Notes: generated by a model not told the origin, from the sequence alone. Positions 37,334-46,648 are shown, counted from the first letter of the stretch. The stretch is DNA of 64,000 nucleotides from Verrucomicrobiales bacterium (GCA_029212615.1 JARGPJ010000012.1:45787-109786), one strand, 5' to 3'. Made by a program: numbers and translations.

Positions 37334-38815
37334 ATGCACGCGGAAACTCTGTTAAACGAACTCAGAAAACGACAGCTCGAAACAGACACGCGACGTCAGT
37401 TTTTAAAAACCTGCACCACCGGACTGGGCAGCTTTTTCATGGCCGACCACCTCGCGGGAGCGGCCAAGGCGGGACCGCAACACGACCCGGGGAATCCACT
37501 CAGTTCACTCTCCCCCCAATTTAATCCCAAGGTGAAGCGAGTGATCTACCTTCACATGATTGGAGCACCGAGCCAACTGGAGCTCTTCGACTACAAGCCG
37601 GAGCTGGAAAAACTCGACGGGAAGCCCTGCCCCGCGGAGTTCCTCGAGGGTAAACGCTTCGCTTTCATTCAAGGCACGCCCAACATGATGGGACCTCAGG
37701 CGAAATTCCAGCAACACGGCGATTCGGGTGCCTGGATTTCCGATCGGCTCCCCCACCTCGCCAAACACGCTGACGACCTTTGCTTCATCAAAACGATGAA
37801 CACCGATCAGTTCAATCATGGTCCGGCGCAGCTCATGGTACAGACCGGCAATGCACAGATCGGCTATCCCTCCATAGGCTCCTGGGTGACATGGGGGATG
37901 GGAACTGAAAATTCCGATATGCCGGGCTTTATGGTGCTTCTGTCAGGAGGCCGGATTCCCCGTGTCGGGAAAGCACTCTGGAGCGCCGGGTTTCTCCCCT
38001 CCGTCTACCAGGGAGTGCAATGTCGCTCCGTCGGCGACCCGGTTCTCAACGTTTCCAATCCTGCGGGAACCAACCGGGAAATCCGCCGCAAGGCCCTCGA
38101 TACCCTGAACAAGCTGAATCAGAGCACCTTTAATGAATTTGGAGACCCCGAAACTCTGACGCGAATCGCTCAATACGAAATGGCCTTCCGGATGCAGACC
38201 GCCGTGCCCGAAGTGATGTCTATTGAAGAGGAACCGGAAAGCATCCAGGAAATGTACGGGACCGATCCGGGTCGGGAAAGCTTCGCTAACAACTGCCTCC
38301 TCGCCCGCCGCCTCGCCGAGCGCGGCGTTCGCTATATTCAGTTGTTCGACTGGGGCTGGGATTCCCATGGAGCCAGCAAAGGAGAGGCCCTGAATGAAGG
38401 CTTTCTCGACAAATGCGAGCAAGTAGACAAGCCGATCTCCGCGCTGCTCACAGACTTAAAACAACGCGGCATGCTCGAAGACACTCTCGTCATCTGGAGT
38501 GGTGAATTCGGCCGCACTCCCATGCGCGAAAATCGTGGCGGCCAGGAGATGGCATTGAAAGGACGTGACCACAACCCCGATGCCTTCACTCTCTGGATGG
38601 CCGGCGCGGGAGTGAAGGGTGGCACCACCTATGGGGAAACCGATCCAATAGGGTACAATGCCGCACTCAACCCTGTTCAAGTGAATGATTTCCACGCAAC
38701 CCTGCTTCACCTTCTGGGCTTCGATCACAGGAAACTCACGATTCCGTTTCAAGGGCTTCAACAGAAACTGACAGGGGTGAACCACGCCGAAATCGTGAAA
38801 GGCATTCTCGCTTAG
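37334..38815 (+). CDS. DUF1501 family secreted protein with Tat-type signal
   Basis: 493 residues from ATG 37334; ATG 37310 is an alternative that overlaps the upstream gene by 20 bases. The N-terminus HAETLLNELRKRQLETDTRR continues into QFLKTCTTGLGSFFMADHLA, a twin-arginine-like signal (TRRQFLKT) of the DUF1501 type. The body has the sulfatase/alkaline phosphatase-like fold motifs: MIGAPSQLELFDYKP, FNHGPAQLMVQTGN, RYIQLFDWGWDSHG, and WSGEFGRTPM with GRDHNP for metal binding. It is almost always encoded with a PSD1 cytochrome gene as here, so the two should act together outside the cytoplasm. Substrate unknown. Confidence 0.93.
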   Translation: MHAETLLNELRKRQLETDTRRQFLKTCTTGLGSFFMADHLAGAAKAGPQHDPGNPLSSLSPQFNPKVKRVIYLHMIGAPSQLELFDYKPELEKLDGKPCPAEFLEGKRFAFIQGTPNMMGPQAKFQQHGDSGAWISDRLPHLAKHADDLCFIKTMNTDQFNHGPAQLMVQTGNAQIGYPSIGSWVTWGMGTENSDMPGFMVLLSGGRIPRVGKALWSAGFLPSVYQGVQCRSVGDPVLNVSNPAGTNREIRRKALDTLNKLNQSTFNEFGDPETLTRIAQYEMAFRMQTAVPEVMSIEEEPESIQEMYGTDPGRESFANNCLLARRLAERGVRYIQLFDWGWDSHGASKGEALNEGFLDKCEQVDKPISALLTDLKQRGMLEDTLVIWSGEFGRTPMRENRGGQEMALKGRDHNPDAFTLWMAGAGVKGGTTYGETDPIGYNAALNPVQVNDFHATLLHLLGFDHRKLTIPFQGLQQKLTGVNHAEIVKGILA

Positions 38816-38890
38816 CTCCCCTCTCGCAACGACATCGCTACAATCGCCGGGTTGTAGAACCTCCGCAGCGAGGTGACCTCCCACGCCAGC

Positions 38891-40621
38891 ATGCGTTGCC
38901 CTTCCAGCCTCTTCCTCTTCATTTTCGCACTCCTTCTTCTGATCCCGGGAACCGTCACGCTTCCACTCATGGATCGAGACGAGCCGCGCTTTGCGCAGGC
39001 GACACTTGAAATGATGGAAACTGATCAGTGGGTCATTCCCTATTTCAACGGAGAGTATCGCTTCGACAAACCACCCCTCACCTACTGGTGGATGCGAATT
39101 CATTACCTGATCCTGGGAAAAGGTGAACTCGCCGCCCGCCTCCACTCCATTCTCGCGGCAGGATTAACGGCCCTCGTGATCGCCCGAATCGGCTCCTTTC
39201 TCTACAGCCCGCGTGCCGGTATCCTCGCCGGGATCGGCTTCCTCACCTGCCTGCAGACTCTTGTTCACGGACGACTCTGCGTTGCCGACATGGCGATGAT
39301 CCTCGGGGTCACCGCGACAATGGATGCCATGGTGCGCTACCTCTTCCGCGACCAGGAGTGGAAAGGCCTCGAAAAATGGGGCCACTTTGGCTATCTCTCA
39401 CTCGCCCTCGCCTTCGGGTTTCTCGCCAAGGGACCCATTGCCTGGATCATCCCCTGCCTGAGCCTCGCCCTCTTTGTCTGGCCCTTTGGTCGTGGTGAAA
39501 TCGAATCAAGATGGCGCACTCTCGGGAGAATCCCCTGGTTGAGTTCGTTCGCGATCGCCACTGGAATCTGCCTGCTCTGGGCCGTCCCCGCGCTGATACA
39601 GACGAAGGGAGAGTTCTTCAATGTCGGGATCGGAACACACGTGATCGAGCGTGGTCTCCAGCCCTTTAACGGACGAAAGATGATCCCGGGAGTCTACTAT
39701 CTGGCGACCATTATTCCCAGCCTTCTCCCCTGGAGTGCCTTCACCTGGCATGCTCTCTTCCGGGGTGGATTACCAGAATCAGATCCCAAACGCTCTCTCC
39801 TTCTCGCCTGGTATCTGGCTCCTTTTCTCGTCTTCAGCTTCTATTCCACCCAGCTCCCTCATTATGTCATGCCCGGTTTTGCTGCCTTTTTCCTCCTCCT
39901 CTTTCGAGGAGGAAGGCTGCCAACACTGGAGAATCAAATCGAAAAACGATGGTTTCTGGCCACGGCGCTGGGAACCCTTGTGGTTACGGCGGGAGGCATG
40001 ATTCTTCTGGCATTCGCCCAACAAAACATGGAAGGGGAAATGCGGAATATCCTGCCGGTACTGTTTCTCGGACTGGGTGCAGTTTGTTTTGTCGGCGGAG
40101 TTGTCCCTTTCCTCATCCTTTTGACGAACCGCCCCGCCGCCGCCAGTCAATCACACGCAATCTTCCGCCAGGGCCTCCCCTTAATTGCCGTCTACCTCAT
40201 CGGAACTGCCTGGATTACCAGCTTACTTGCTGAAAAGCTTCGGGAAGTAAACCTCGTCAGCCGGGTTGAAAACCACCTCATCCAAAGTGGAATTCCGAAG
40301 AGGCTGGTATCTCATGCCTTCGGCGAACCGAGTCTCGTTTTCTACCTCGCCGATAAAACCCGGTTTCAGTTTGGCTCCGGAGTCGATACGCTGATCAAAG
40401 AAAACGAGGGGCTGGACAAAGAAACCAAGCTTCTCGTTCGATCAAAAACCTGGTCCGTTTTCGAAGGCTTCCTTCAAACGCCCCATCTCCCGAAGCTGGA
40501 CGAAAGCGGGAAAATCCTCAATCGTTTCGACGGATCAAACTACCGGATCGATACCGTGCACGGCTATAACCCCGCACGGACTACCTGGGAGGAAATCTTG
40601 CTCATCTCGCCCGGCCCCTGA
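38891..40621 (+). CDS. ArnT-like GT-C membrane glycosyltransferase
   Basis: 576 residues from ATG 38891 (GTG 38873 possible). Twelve or so membrane helices are apparent. After the first helix comes TLPLMDRDEPRFAQATLEMM, the ArnT/PMT-family motif with Asp-Glu, then FNGEYRFDKPPLTYWWM, with YRFDKPPLTYW a hallmark, and FLAKGPIAWIIP. The C-terminal 130 residues form a soluble periplasmic domain. Enzymes of this family use polyprenyl-phosphate sugars to modify lipid A or other periplasmic targets (for example 4-amino-4-deoxy-arabinose). The acceptor is not shown by the sequence; lpxK and a PAP2 phosphatase nearby fit lipid A or isoprenoid-linked glycan. It ends 2 bases from the convergent PAP2 gene. 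Confidence 0.9.
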   Translation: MRCPSSLFLFIFALLLLIPGTVTLPLMDRDEPRFAQATLEMMETDQWVIPYFNGEYRFDKPPLTYWWMRIHYLILGKGELAARLHSILAAGLTALVIARIGSFLYSPRAGILAGIGFLTCLQTLVHGRLCVADMAMILGVTATMDAMVRYLFRDQEWKGLEKWGHFGYLSLALAFGFLAKGPIAWIIPCLSLALFVWPFGRGEIESRWRTLGRIPWLSSFAIATGICLLWAVPALIQTKGEFFNVGIGTHVIERGLQPFNGRKMIPGVYYLATIIPSLLPWSAFTWHALFRGGLPESDPKRSLLLAWYLAPFLVFSFYSTQLPHYVMPGFAAFFLLLFRGGRLPTLENQIEKRWFLATALGTLVVTAGGMILLAFAQQNMEGEMRNILPVLFLGLGAVCFVGGVVPFLILLTNRPAAASQSHAIFRQGLPLIAVYLIGTAWITSLLAEKLREVNLVSRVENHLIQSGIPKRLVSHAFGEPSLVFYLADKTRFQFGSGVDTLIKENEGLDKETKLLVRSKTWSVFEGFLQTPHLPKLDESGKILNRFDGSNYRIDTVHGYNPARTTWEEILLISPGP

Positions 40622-40623
40622 TC

Positions 40624-41430
40624 TTATAAAATCGACTTCGGCGTGCTCGAAGAAAGATACTCCGGCGAGAGCAAGCCGCCCACGCTACCCCTCGAACGCT
40701 GCCTGCGTTTTGCACGACTCAAACGCAATCGCACCTTGCGCAGATGCCAGCCAGTTGCCGTTCCGAAAATCAAGCCGAGTACGGCTCCAACCATCACGTC
40801 AGTGGGGTAGTGCTGATTCTTGTAGAGTCGAGACCACCCCACGGTCCCGCTCACCAGAAGCACGGGAGCGCCCCATGGACCGGCAGCTGTTGCCAGGGGC
40901 GCCGCGGTTCCAAAAACGGCCGAAGTGTGCCCGGAAGGGAATCCGTGAAAATCCCATCCGTTGAGCGTGCCGGGAAATCCGTAAAACCGATCTTCCAGCT
41001 GTGCCTTGGGCCGCGCTCTCCCCACCGTGAAACGAAAGGCATTGCAAACGATGCCCGCGAGAATCGCGCCGAAAAGGGCTGAATATGCGAGTCGCTGAAT
41101 CCACCTCAAGCCCCTGAGATAACCGAACAACCAAATAAGAAAAGTACCGCCAAGGTTGAACAGGAGAAAGTCCCCCCAATGGCTCACCTCCGCAGCCAGT
41201 CGGCTCAGCGCCGGATCAGCCGCCTGCCCCTGAACCCCGGCCAACAGCGTTTTGTCGTGTGGATGAATAAAGAGAGCCGCGGAAACCAAAGTGAGCGCCA
41301 GAGCAAACAAACAACTCCAGCGATTCCGGTTCAAAAAATGACGCGTTGTCCACCAGGTTCTCCGATAATCTTTAACGAAATTAACAGGGGGAGGACGCAT
41401 GCCCATCAGCTTCCGAATTGGTTGTTTCAT
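40624..41430 (-). CDS. PAP2 (acid phosphatase/lipid phosphatase) family membrane protein
   Basis: 268 residues from ATG 41430; a longer in-frame form to 41520 has no support. Five or six membrane helices. The three PAP2 motifs are present: RFTVGRARPKAQ (KxxxxxxRP variant), FPSGHTSAVFG, and SRLYKNQHYPTDV with the catalytic His. Such enzymes remove phosphate from lipid substrates such as undecaprenyl diphosphate, lipid A or phosphatidic acid at the periplasmic face. The C-terminal tail is very basic (RLSRAKRRQRSR). It follows sodN on the same strand but a terminator separates them. Confidence 0.9.
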   Translation of the reverse strand: MKQPIRKLMGMRPPPVNFVKDYRRTWWTTRHFLNRNRWSCLFALALTLVSAALFIHPHDKTLLAGVQGQAADPALSRLAAEVSHWGDFLLFNLGGTFLIWLFGYLRGLRWIQRLAYSALFGAILAGIVCNAFRFTVGRARPKAQLEDRFYGFPGTLNGWDFHGFPSGHTSAVFGTAAPLATAAGPWGAPVLLVSGTVGWSRLYKNQHYPTDVMVGAVLGLIFGTATGWHLRKVRLRLSRAKRRQRSRGSVGGLLSPEYLSSSTPKSIL

Positions 41431-41537
41431 GTGCTGGCTATACCAATTGCATTTCCGCCGTTTTCTCAATGAGCCATGATCAACAAATCCGTCGCAGTCA
41501 GAAACCCGGGGAAGCCTCATTGATCTCTAACAGGCAC

Positions 41538-41568
41538 AAAAAAACCCGACCGGGGTTCACCGGTCGGG
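41538..41568 (-). terminator. Rho-independent terminator downstream of sodN
   Basis: Perfect 9-bp GC-rich stem CCCGACCGG / CCGGTCGGG with a 6-base loop, followed on the minus strand by seven T (41538-41544 are A on the plus strand). It lies about 30 bases after the Ni-SOD stop codon and is the clearest intrinsic terminator in the window. Confidence 0.9.
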
Positions 41569-41596
41569 CCTTTGCGTGGGTATAACCCCGGGGAAA

Positions 41597-42067
41597 TCAG
41601 TGACTGTGGAAATCAGGCTCTTTACCTTCGTAAGCCCTGTACAAATCGAGAATGGCAGTCTTCAAGGCTTCGGCGACCTCATCAGACGGATCCTGCTTCG
41701 CTTTCATCGCGGCACGCATCACCTCGTGAGCAGCAAGGAGAGCTTCTTCATAGTTCTCGGCATCCGGCTTAATCCGTTGAGCCATGAAATATTCAGCCAC
41801 ACTCGTGATCACCTTCTTGCAATGATCTTCCTTCGTCATGATCCAGCGAGTTGCCTGATTCGCAGCCAAAGGCGTGCTTTCTTCGATCAACTTCGCCATT
41901 TCGACATTCGCCTTGGCAACGGTGGTCTGTGCTTCGAGCAACTTCTCGAACTCAGCCTGGTCAGAGAAAATCCCGCAGGGAACCTGGCAGTGTGCCTGTG
42001 CGTCCTGAAGCGAAAACGAAGCGATTGCCGCGAGAGTGAGTGATAGTGTGAGGATAGTGTTTTTCAT
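41597..42067 (-). CDS. sodN: Nickel-dependent superoxide dismutase with Sec signal peptide
   Basis: 156 residues. A signal peptide of 25 residues ends in DAQA, and the mature chain would start HCQVPCGIF, the nickel hook of Ni-SOD (HCxxPCGxY). His 1, Cys 2 and Cys 6 are the nickel ligands. The helical body has the family stretch NQATRWIMTKEDHCKKVI then YFMAQRIKP. In Streptomyces the leader is cut by a dedicated peptidase (SodX); here signal peptidase cleavage alone would free His 1 in the periplasm. Position 9 is Phe rather than Tyr. No sodX gene is adjacent. The enzyme removes superoxide. A strong terminator follows. Confidence 0.93.
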   Translation of the reverse strand: MKNTILTLSLTLAAIASFSLQDAQAHCQVPCGIFSDQAEFEKLLEAQTTVAKANVEMAKLIEESTPLAANQATRWIMTKEDHCKKVITSVAEYFMAQRIKPDAENYEEALLAAHEVMRAAMKAKQDPSDEVAEALKTAILDLYRAYEGKEPDFHSH

Positions 42068-42432
42068 GGTGGTTTTACAATAAACAAAATAAGGAGGCTG
42101 CGCGAGGCTGATTTACGTCACTGTGAAAATGATTGGAAGAGCCCCGTAAAGCGAACGATTGCAAAGCCGTGCCGGATCAGGATTTTTGCAGTATTTTGCA
42201 AAGCCCTGACTGCGGAATAAATTCCCGCACGATACCGGCGAGGTGAAAGCGAACCTGCCCTAATGTCCGTGAGGGACAATTTAAATGCAACCAGATGCGT
42301 TGGCTTCGGGTCAGCTGACCGGTCTGGAAGGATACTCGCATGCTTATTTGACGAATTGCGCCCCGATTTCAAACAGGAAAAAGGCCGCATGACGCCCTTT
42401 TCTTCCTCAAGGAAATCACCCAGACTCTCATC
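42068..42432. other. 365-base divergent gap between sodN and the sulfatase gene
   Basis: No convincing gene: one 90-codon minus-strand frame lacks coding character. The 10-mer TTGCAAAGCC occurs twice, at 42159-42168 and 42196-42205, with TTTTTGCA and TTTTGCA around the second. This could be a regulatory region for sodN or the sulfatase. No RNA gene recognised. Confidence 0.35.
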
Positions 42433-43908
42433 ATGATGAGAAACATCCTTTCTGTAATCCCGGCCCTCGTGTTCTGCGCTTCAGCCTTCGCCGAGAAGCC
42501 CAATATTATCTTCATCATGGCGGATGATCTCGGCTGGGCGGATATCGGCCCGTATGGGAATGATTTCATCGATACCCCGCACCTCGATCAGCTCGCCGCG
42601 GACGGAATGAAGTTCACCGACTTCTATGCCGCAGGAGCAGTCTGTTCCCCGACCCGTTGTGCCGTTCAGTCAGGACAGAACCAGGCCCGCATCGGAATCA
42701 CCGCTCACATTCCCGGGCATTGGCGCCCGTTCGAGCGTGTCCAGACTCCCCTCACCACGATGGCTCTTCCGCTTGATACAGTCACCGTGGCCGAGTCGCT
42801 CAAGACGGCGGGCTACTCGACCGGCTACATCGGGAAATGGCACCTTGGAACGGGGGTGGAATTTCAACCGGCGAACCAGGGCTACGACTGGAGCGCCGTG
42901 GTTGGAGGTCCTTTTCTTCCCGGGAAATTCCGGGTCCAGCATGGAAATACAGAGCTCAAACCCCGGCCCGATCAGTTTCGTACTGATTTCGAAGCGGAAC
43001 TCGCTGAAACCTTCGTTGGAGAACAGAGCGAGACCCCTTTCTTCCTCATGGTCTCTCCTTACGCCGTTCACATTCCTCTCGCCTCGAGGTCTGATCTCGT
43101 CGCCAAATACGAAGAGAAAGCGAAAAAGGCGGGACGCGACCTTCCCCACCCCGTCTACGCAGCAATGACTGAGGAGCTCGACAGTCTTGTCGGCCGCGTT
43201 GTCGCCGCTGTGGAAAAGGCGGGAAAAACCGAGAACACACTCATCGCTTTTTCTTCTGACAACGGGGGGCTCTACCGGCGATATGACTATCAGCCTCACG
43301 CCGATGACAATGTCACCAGTAATGCTCCTCTACGGGGCGAAAAAGGACAACTCTACGAAGGCGGCATTCGCGTTCCCCTGATCGTGAAGTATCCCCCACT
43401 GGTCAAAGCCGGCACGGAGTCATCAGCCCTCTCGATCAGCTATGACTTCTATCCGACTTTCGCGGAGCTGGGCGGCGCTGCGCTACCAGACAACCAGACC
43501 ATCGACGGAGTGAGTCTGGTTCCCACTTTAACGGATTCAGAAATCGAACCTGAGAGGTCAGCGATCCATTTTCACTACCCTCACTATCATCATCACCGCC
43601 CCGCTGCGGCGATACGAGAAGGCGACTGGAAACTCATTCAATATCTCGACAATACGGGGGAAGCCGAGCTCTACTTCCTTCCCGACGATATCGGGGAATC
43701 GAATGATCTATCTAAAGAAAAAGCCGGCCGGGTGGCTGATTTAAAGAAGAAACTCCGAAACTGGCAGCACGAGGTCATAGCGAGAATGCCGATTCCCAAC
43801 CCGATGTTTGATGAATCCCGTGCCCCGGAATGGTGGAGCCTGAGAAATGGTGAAATACTCGACAGTAAAAGCAGGATTCGATTTCCCCCTACAGAGAATG
43901 ACTTGTGA
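42433..43908 (+). CDS. Secreted sulfatase (type I, formylglycine-dependent)
   Basis: 491 residues with signal peptide MMRNILSVIPALVFCASAFA. The sulfatase core follows: NIIFIMADDLGWADIGPYGN (metal Asp pair), the active-site motif VCSPTRCAVQSGQ near residue 70 with Cys converted to formylglycine, GYIGKWHLG, and FSSDNGG for the second metal site. C-terminal HYPHYHHHRPAAAIREGDWK is typical of arylsulfatase A-like enzymes. It is exported and removes sulfate esters, probably from sulfated algal or host polysaccharide. No maturase (anSME or FGE) gene is in the window. It stands between sodN and the autotransporter on its own promoter. Confidence 0.93.
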   Translation: MMRNILSVIPALVFCASAFAEKPNIIFIMADDLGWADIGPYGNDFIDTPHLDQLAADGMKFTDFYAAGAVCSPTRCAVQSGQNQARIGITAHIPGHWRPFERVQTPLTTMALPLDTVTVAESLKTAGYSTGYIGKWHLGTGVEFQPANQGYDWSAVVGGPFLPGKFRVQHGNTELKPRPDQFRTDFEAELAETFVGEQSETPFFLMVSPYAVHIPLASRSDLVAKYEEKAKKAGRDLPHPVYAAMTEELDSLVGRVVAAVEKAGKTENTLIAFSSDNGGLYRRYDYQPHADDNVTSNAPLRGEKGQLYEGGIRVPLIVKYPPLVKAGTESSALSISYDFYPTFAELGGAALPDNQTIDGVSLVPTLTDSEIEPERSAIHFHYPHYHHHRPAAAIREGDWKLIQYLDNTGEAELYFLPDDIGESNDLSKEKAGRVADLKKKLRNWQHEVIARMPIPNPMFDESRAPEWWSLRNGEILDSKSRIRFPPTENDL

Positions 43909-43979
43909 CTCAGCAAGATATTGCGTTTCCAGCGACACCCACTACCTTTTTTCTACATAAGTCTTAAATAAATCCTGAG

Positions 43980-46583
43980 ATGAAACTTACAATAATTATC
44001 GGTGCCTTAGTGCTTCCCTTCGTCACCTTTGCTCAGACATTTACCATTAAAGACTCAGAAACGACGGTAACGAATCCTGCCGGAATCGCTCCCGGCGACT
44101 CCATCAGCTTTCAGGGTAACATCGCGGTTCCCTCTAACACAGCCATCGATCTCATTGCTCTCCCTTCCGGAGTCAACATCACCTTTGAAACCGGCAGCAA
44201 AACCTTTTCAGGTGCGAGCGGCGGAGACGGACTTGAGATCACCGGTTCCTTCAACGGGGACATACTCAATAAAGGTTCAATTATCTCTCTGGATGACGAC
44301 GGCGTCGATATAAACAACGAATTTTCCGGAACCTTCATCAACGAAGGAACCATCAAAGGCGATGACACAGGGATCAATTTCAACCGGGACATGGCGGGAC
44401 AGTTTATCAACTCCGGAACCATTCACGGTGGCGAAGAAGGGGTTGATATCGACGGGGATCTGACCGGGAGCTTTATCAACTCCGGCTTGATCCGGGCCGC
44501 CGACGAATCTGCAGTGGAGATTGAAGGAGATTTGAAAGGCACCTTCATCAATCTCGGAACACTCCGGAGTATTGATGATGAAGGGGTCGATATTTTCGAT
44601 GACTTAAGTGGCCGCTTCGTCAACCGGGGGACAATTATCGGGGGAGGCTCCGACGGCGTTTTTATCGACAGGATCACTGAAAGCGGCAGTTTTACGAATA
44701 CCGGATTGATTCAGGGAGCGCTCGATGGGGTCTATACTGACGGCGACATCAGAGGAAATTTCTACAATTCCGGCACTATTATCGGCAGGCAGGATGGAGT
44801 TGATACAGGTAGACTCAGTGGCAATTTCACCAATACCGGAACAATCAAAGGGATTGAGGGAGACGGGGTCTATATCGACGGGCGGCTCTCCGGCAGGTTG
44901 AGTAACTCCGGAACGATAAGTGGCCTGGGATATCACGGACTCCACACCTACGGGAGCCTTAGTGGCGAAGTCAGCAATACCGGAACCATCTCAGGAACCG
45001 ACTTTGGTATTCTCGTTGACGCCAACCTCGCTGGATCGATTTTTAACTGTGGCATCATCGAGGGAAACAACCTGGCCGGTATCAGGAGCTTTCGGACAAG
45101 CGGTGTGATCACGAACGATGGCGGCCGCATTCAGGGAGGAAATTTTTCGATTCGCCTTGGGCGCGGAGACGGAACCGTCATCCTTTCAGGGCCTTCTCAT
45201 CTCATCGGGAAAATTGGCGGCGGAGGTGGTTCAGACACGATTCGGTTCGAAGAGATGCGCGGAATCAACAGCGCAAAACGAGCTGAACTGTCTACGCTTG
45301 CCAAAACGGACCCTGAGGATGGATCCGTTATCCTGTTCGGGGAAGTGATCGAATGGCAGAATATCGATGACATACAGGCAGAGCCTTCATCTTTGCAGTC
45401 ATACGAAAGCTTAATAGACGGACCCGGGCTTCAAAACTACGCCATCGCACTCGACAATGTAATGAGTTTGAATGATGAATTCAGGGAATTCCTGAAGGAG
45501 TTGAATAAAGTTGATGAATCATTGCTCAACGAAATTGCAGCAAACTCTTCCGGTCAGACCCTTGTATCAGGGATCAGTGATTTCGTTCGAAACCAGGATT
45601 CTCAATTGTACTCGCTTCTGACCCGGGAATTCTCAACACTTCGTGGTGATATCGCCGGCACCAATCAGACATCCGCCCAATCGTCCTCCTCATTCTTCGA
45701 AAGGGAAGTAGCGGTAGGAGCCTCTTTTTCACCCGCCGGCGACACCACCCAAACCTTTGTCTCCGGTTACGCAGGAAGAGGCACGCAAAGCCGATCACTA
45801 ACCCGGCAAGAGTCCACTTACGACAACACGACAGTGCTCTTCGGGGCCAACCGGGAGATTTCCCATCATTTACGAGCCGGAATTTTCGGAGGCTATACCG
45901 ACAACGAAGGCGCAGTGGATCGCTTCGGCAGTCTCTTAAAAAATGAAGCCGCCTATTTTGGCTTCAACGCTCAATACTCAGACGACTACCTCTTTGCCAA
46001 CCTCACCGCGGGCTATGGATTCCATGATCAAACCAGTATTCGGCGCGATTTCCTGGGCAACTCAATGGAAGGCGATGCCATCGGACACCAGGGCTTCATC
46101 TATTCTCAGGTTGGTCGTGACATGTTCTTCGGAGGAAAAAGTCAGACAAAGATTTCACCCTATCTCGGCTTGGCATTAAGCGCCCTCTCAATGGGGGACT
46201 TTACTGAGAACGGTCCTGCTGCGACCAGTCTTCGATTTGCAGATGAATCAACTACTGCGATTCAATCAGTAATCGGAGTAAATGCCTCATTCCACCGGGA
46301 GACCGCAAACGGTTGGATCAAACCAAGGGTCGACTTAGCATGGTGGCATGATTACACAGAAAGCGAAGGTTACAGCGTTTCTCTCGCGTCACCCGGCTTA
46401 CTTAATGGATTTGATCTCTTCAGCCCGAGATCCAACCGAAATCGTGGAATCATCCAAATCGGAACTGAATTTGGCTTTGACCGCTGGGAGGGAGTGAGTT
46501 TCGACCTCAGCTACTTTGGCACCACAGGCGAGGACAGTCTCTCTGCTCACGGCGGTGCCTTCAGCGCGAATTTTGAATTTTAG
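43980..46583 (+). CDS. Autotransporter with about 13 beta-helix repeats
   Basis: 867 residues. Signal peptide 1-18 (ending TFA). Residues about 82-390 contain roughly thirteen degenerate repeats of 23-24 residues with consensus DGVDIDGDLSGTFINSGTI; each unit has a G-x-F-x-N-x-G-x-I core, as in beta-helix passengers with asparagine ladders. A linker with helical character follows (about 420-590), then a C-terminal autotransporter beta-domain (about 600-867) ending in Phe (FSANFEF), the outer-membrane assembly signal. The passenger is probably surface-exposed, as adhesin or structural stalk; no protease triad is seen. The repeats differ at DNA level, so they are old. Confidence 0.88.
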   Translation: MKLTIIIGALVLPFVTFAQTFTIKDSETTVTNPAGIAPGDSISFQGNIAVPSNTAIDLIALPSGVNITFETGSKTFSGASGGDGLEITGSFNGDILNKGSIISLDDDGVDINNEFSGTFINEGTIKGDDTGINFNRDMAGQFINSGTIHGGEEGVDIDGDLTGSFINSGLIRAADESAVEIEGDLKGTFINLGTLRSIDDEGVDIFDDLSGRFVNRGTIIGGGSDGVFIDRITESGSFTNTGLIQGALDGVYTDGDIRGNFYNSGTIIGRQDGVDTGRLSGNFTNTGTIKGIEGDGVYIDGRLSGRLSNSGTISGLGYHGLHTYGSLSGEVSNTGTISGTDFGILVDANLAGSIFNCGIIEGNNLAGIRSFRTSGVITNDGGRIQGGNFSIRLGRGDGTVILSGPSHLIGKIGGGGGSDTIRFEEMRGINSAKRAELSTLAKTDPEDGSVILFGEVIEWQNIDDIQAEPSSLQSYESLIDGPGLQNYAIALDNVMSLNDEFREFLKELNKVDESLLNEIAANSSGQTLVSGISDFVRNQDSQLYSLLTREFSTLRGDIAGTNQTSAQSSSSFFEREVAVGASFSPAGDTTQTFVSGYAGRGTQSRSLTRQESTYDNTTVLFGANREISHHLRAGIFGGYTDNEGAVDRFGSLLKNEAAYFGFNAQYSDDYLFANLTAGYGFHDQTSIRRDFLGNSMEGDAIGHQGFIYSQVGRDMFFGGKSQTKISPYLGLALSALSMGDFTENGPAATSLRFADESTTAIQSVIGVNASFHRETANGWIKPRVDLAWWHDYTESEGYSVSLASPGLLNGFDLFSPRSNRNRGIIQIGTEFGFDRWEGVSFDLSYFGTTGEDSLSAHGGAFSANFEF

Positions 46584-46592
46584 AGAAATGAG

Positions 46593-46623
46593 GAATTGCC
46601 ACCGGGGAAGCAATTCTCCCCGG
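46593..46623. terminator. Overlapping hairpins between convergent genes, possible bidirectional terminator
   Basis: Two mutually exclusive inverted repeats: GAATTGC (46593-46599) with GCAATTC (46610-46616), and CCGGGGA (46602-46608) with TCCCCGG (46617-46623). They sit in the 65-base gap between the autotransporter and cytochrome c stops. No T-tract is present, so termination is only a guess. Confidence 0.35.
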
Positions 46624-46648
46624 CAGCGCTTCAGGAGTCACTGTTGGA

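Noticed and set aside
42118..42390. 90-codon minus-strand frame in the sodN/sulfatase gap
   Set aside because: No ribosome-binding site, no family pattern, and it spans the likely promoter region.
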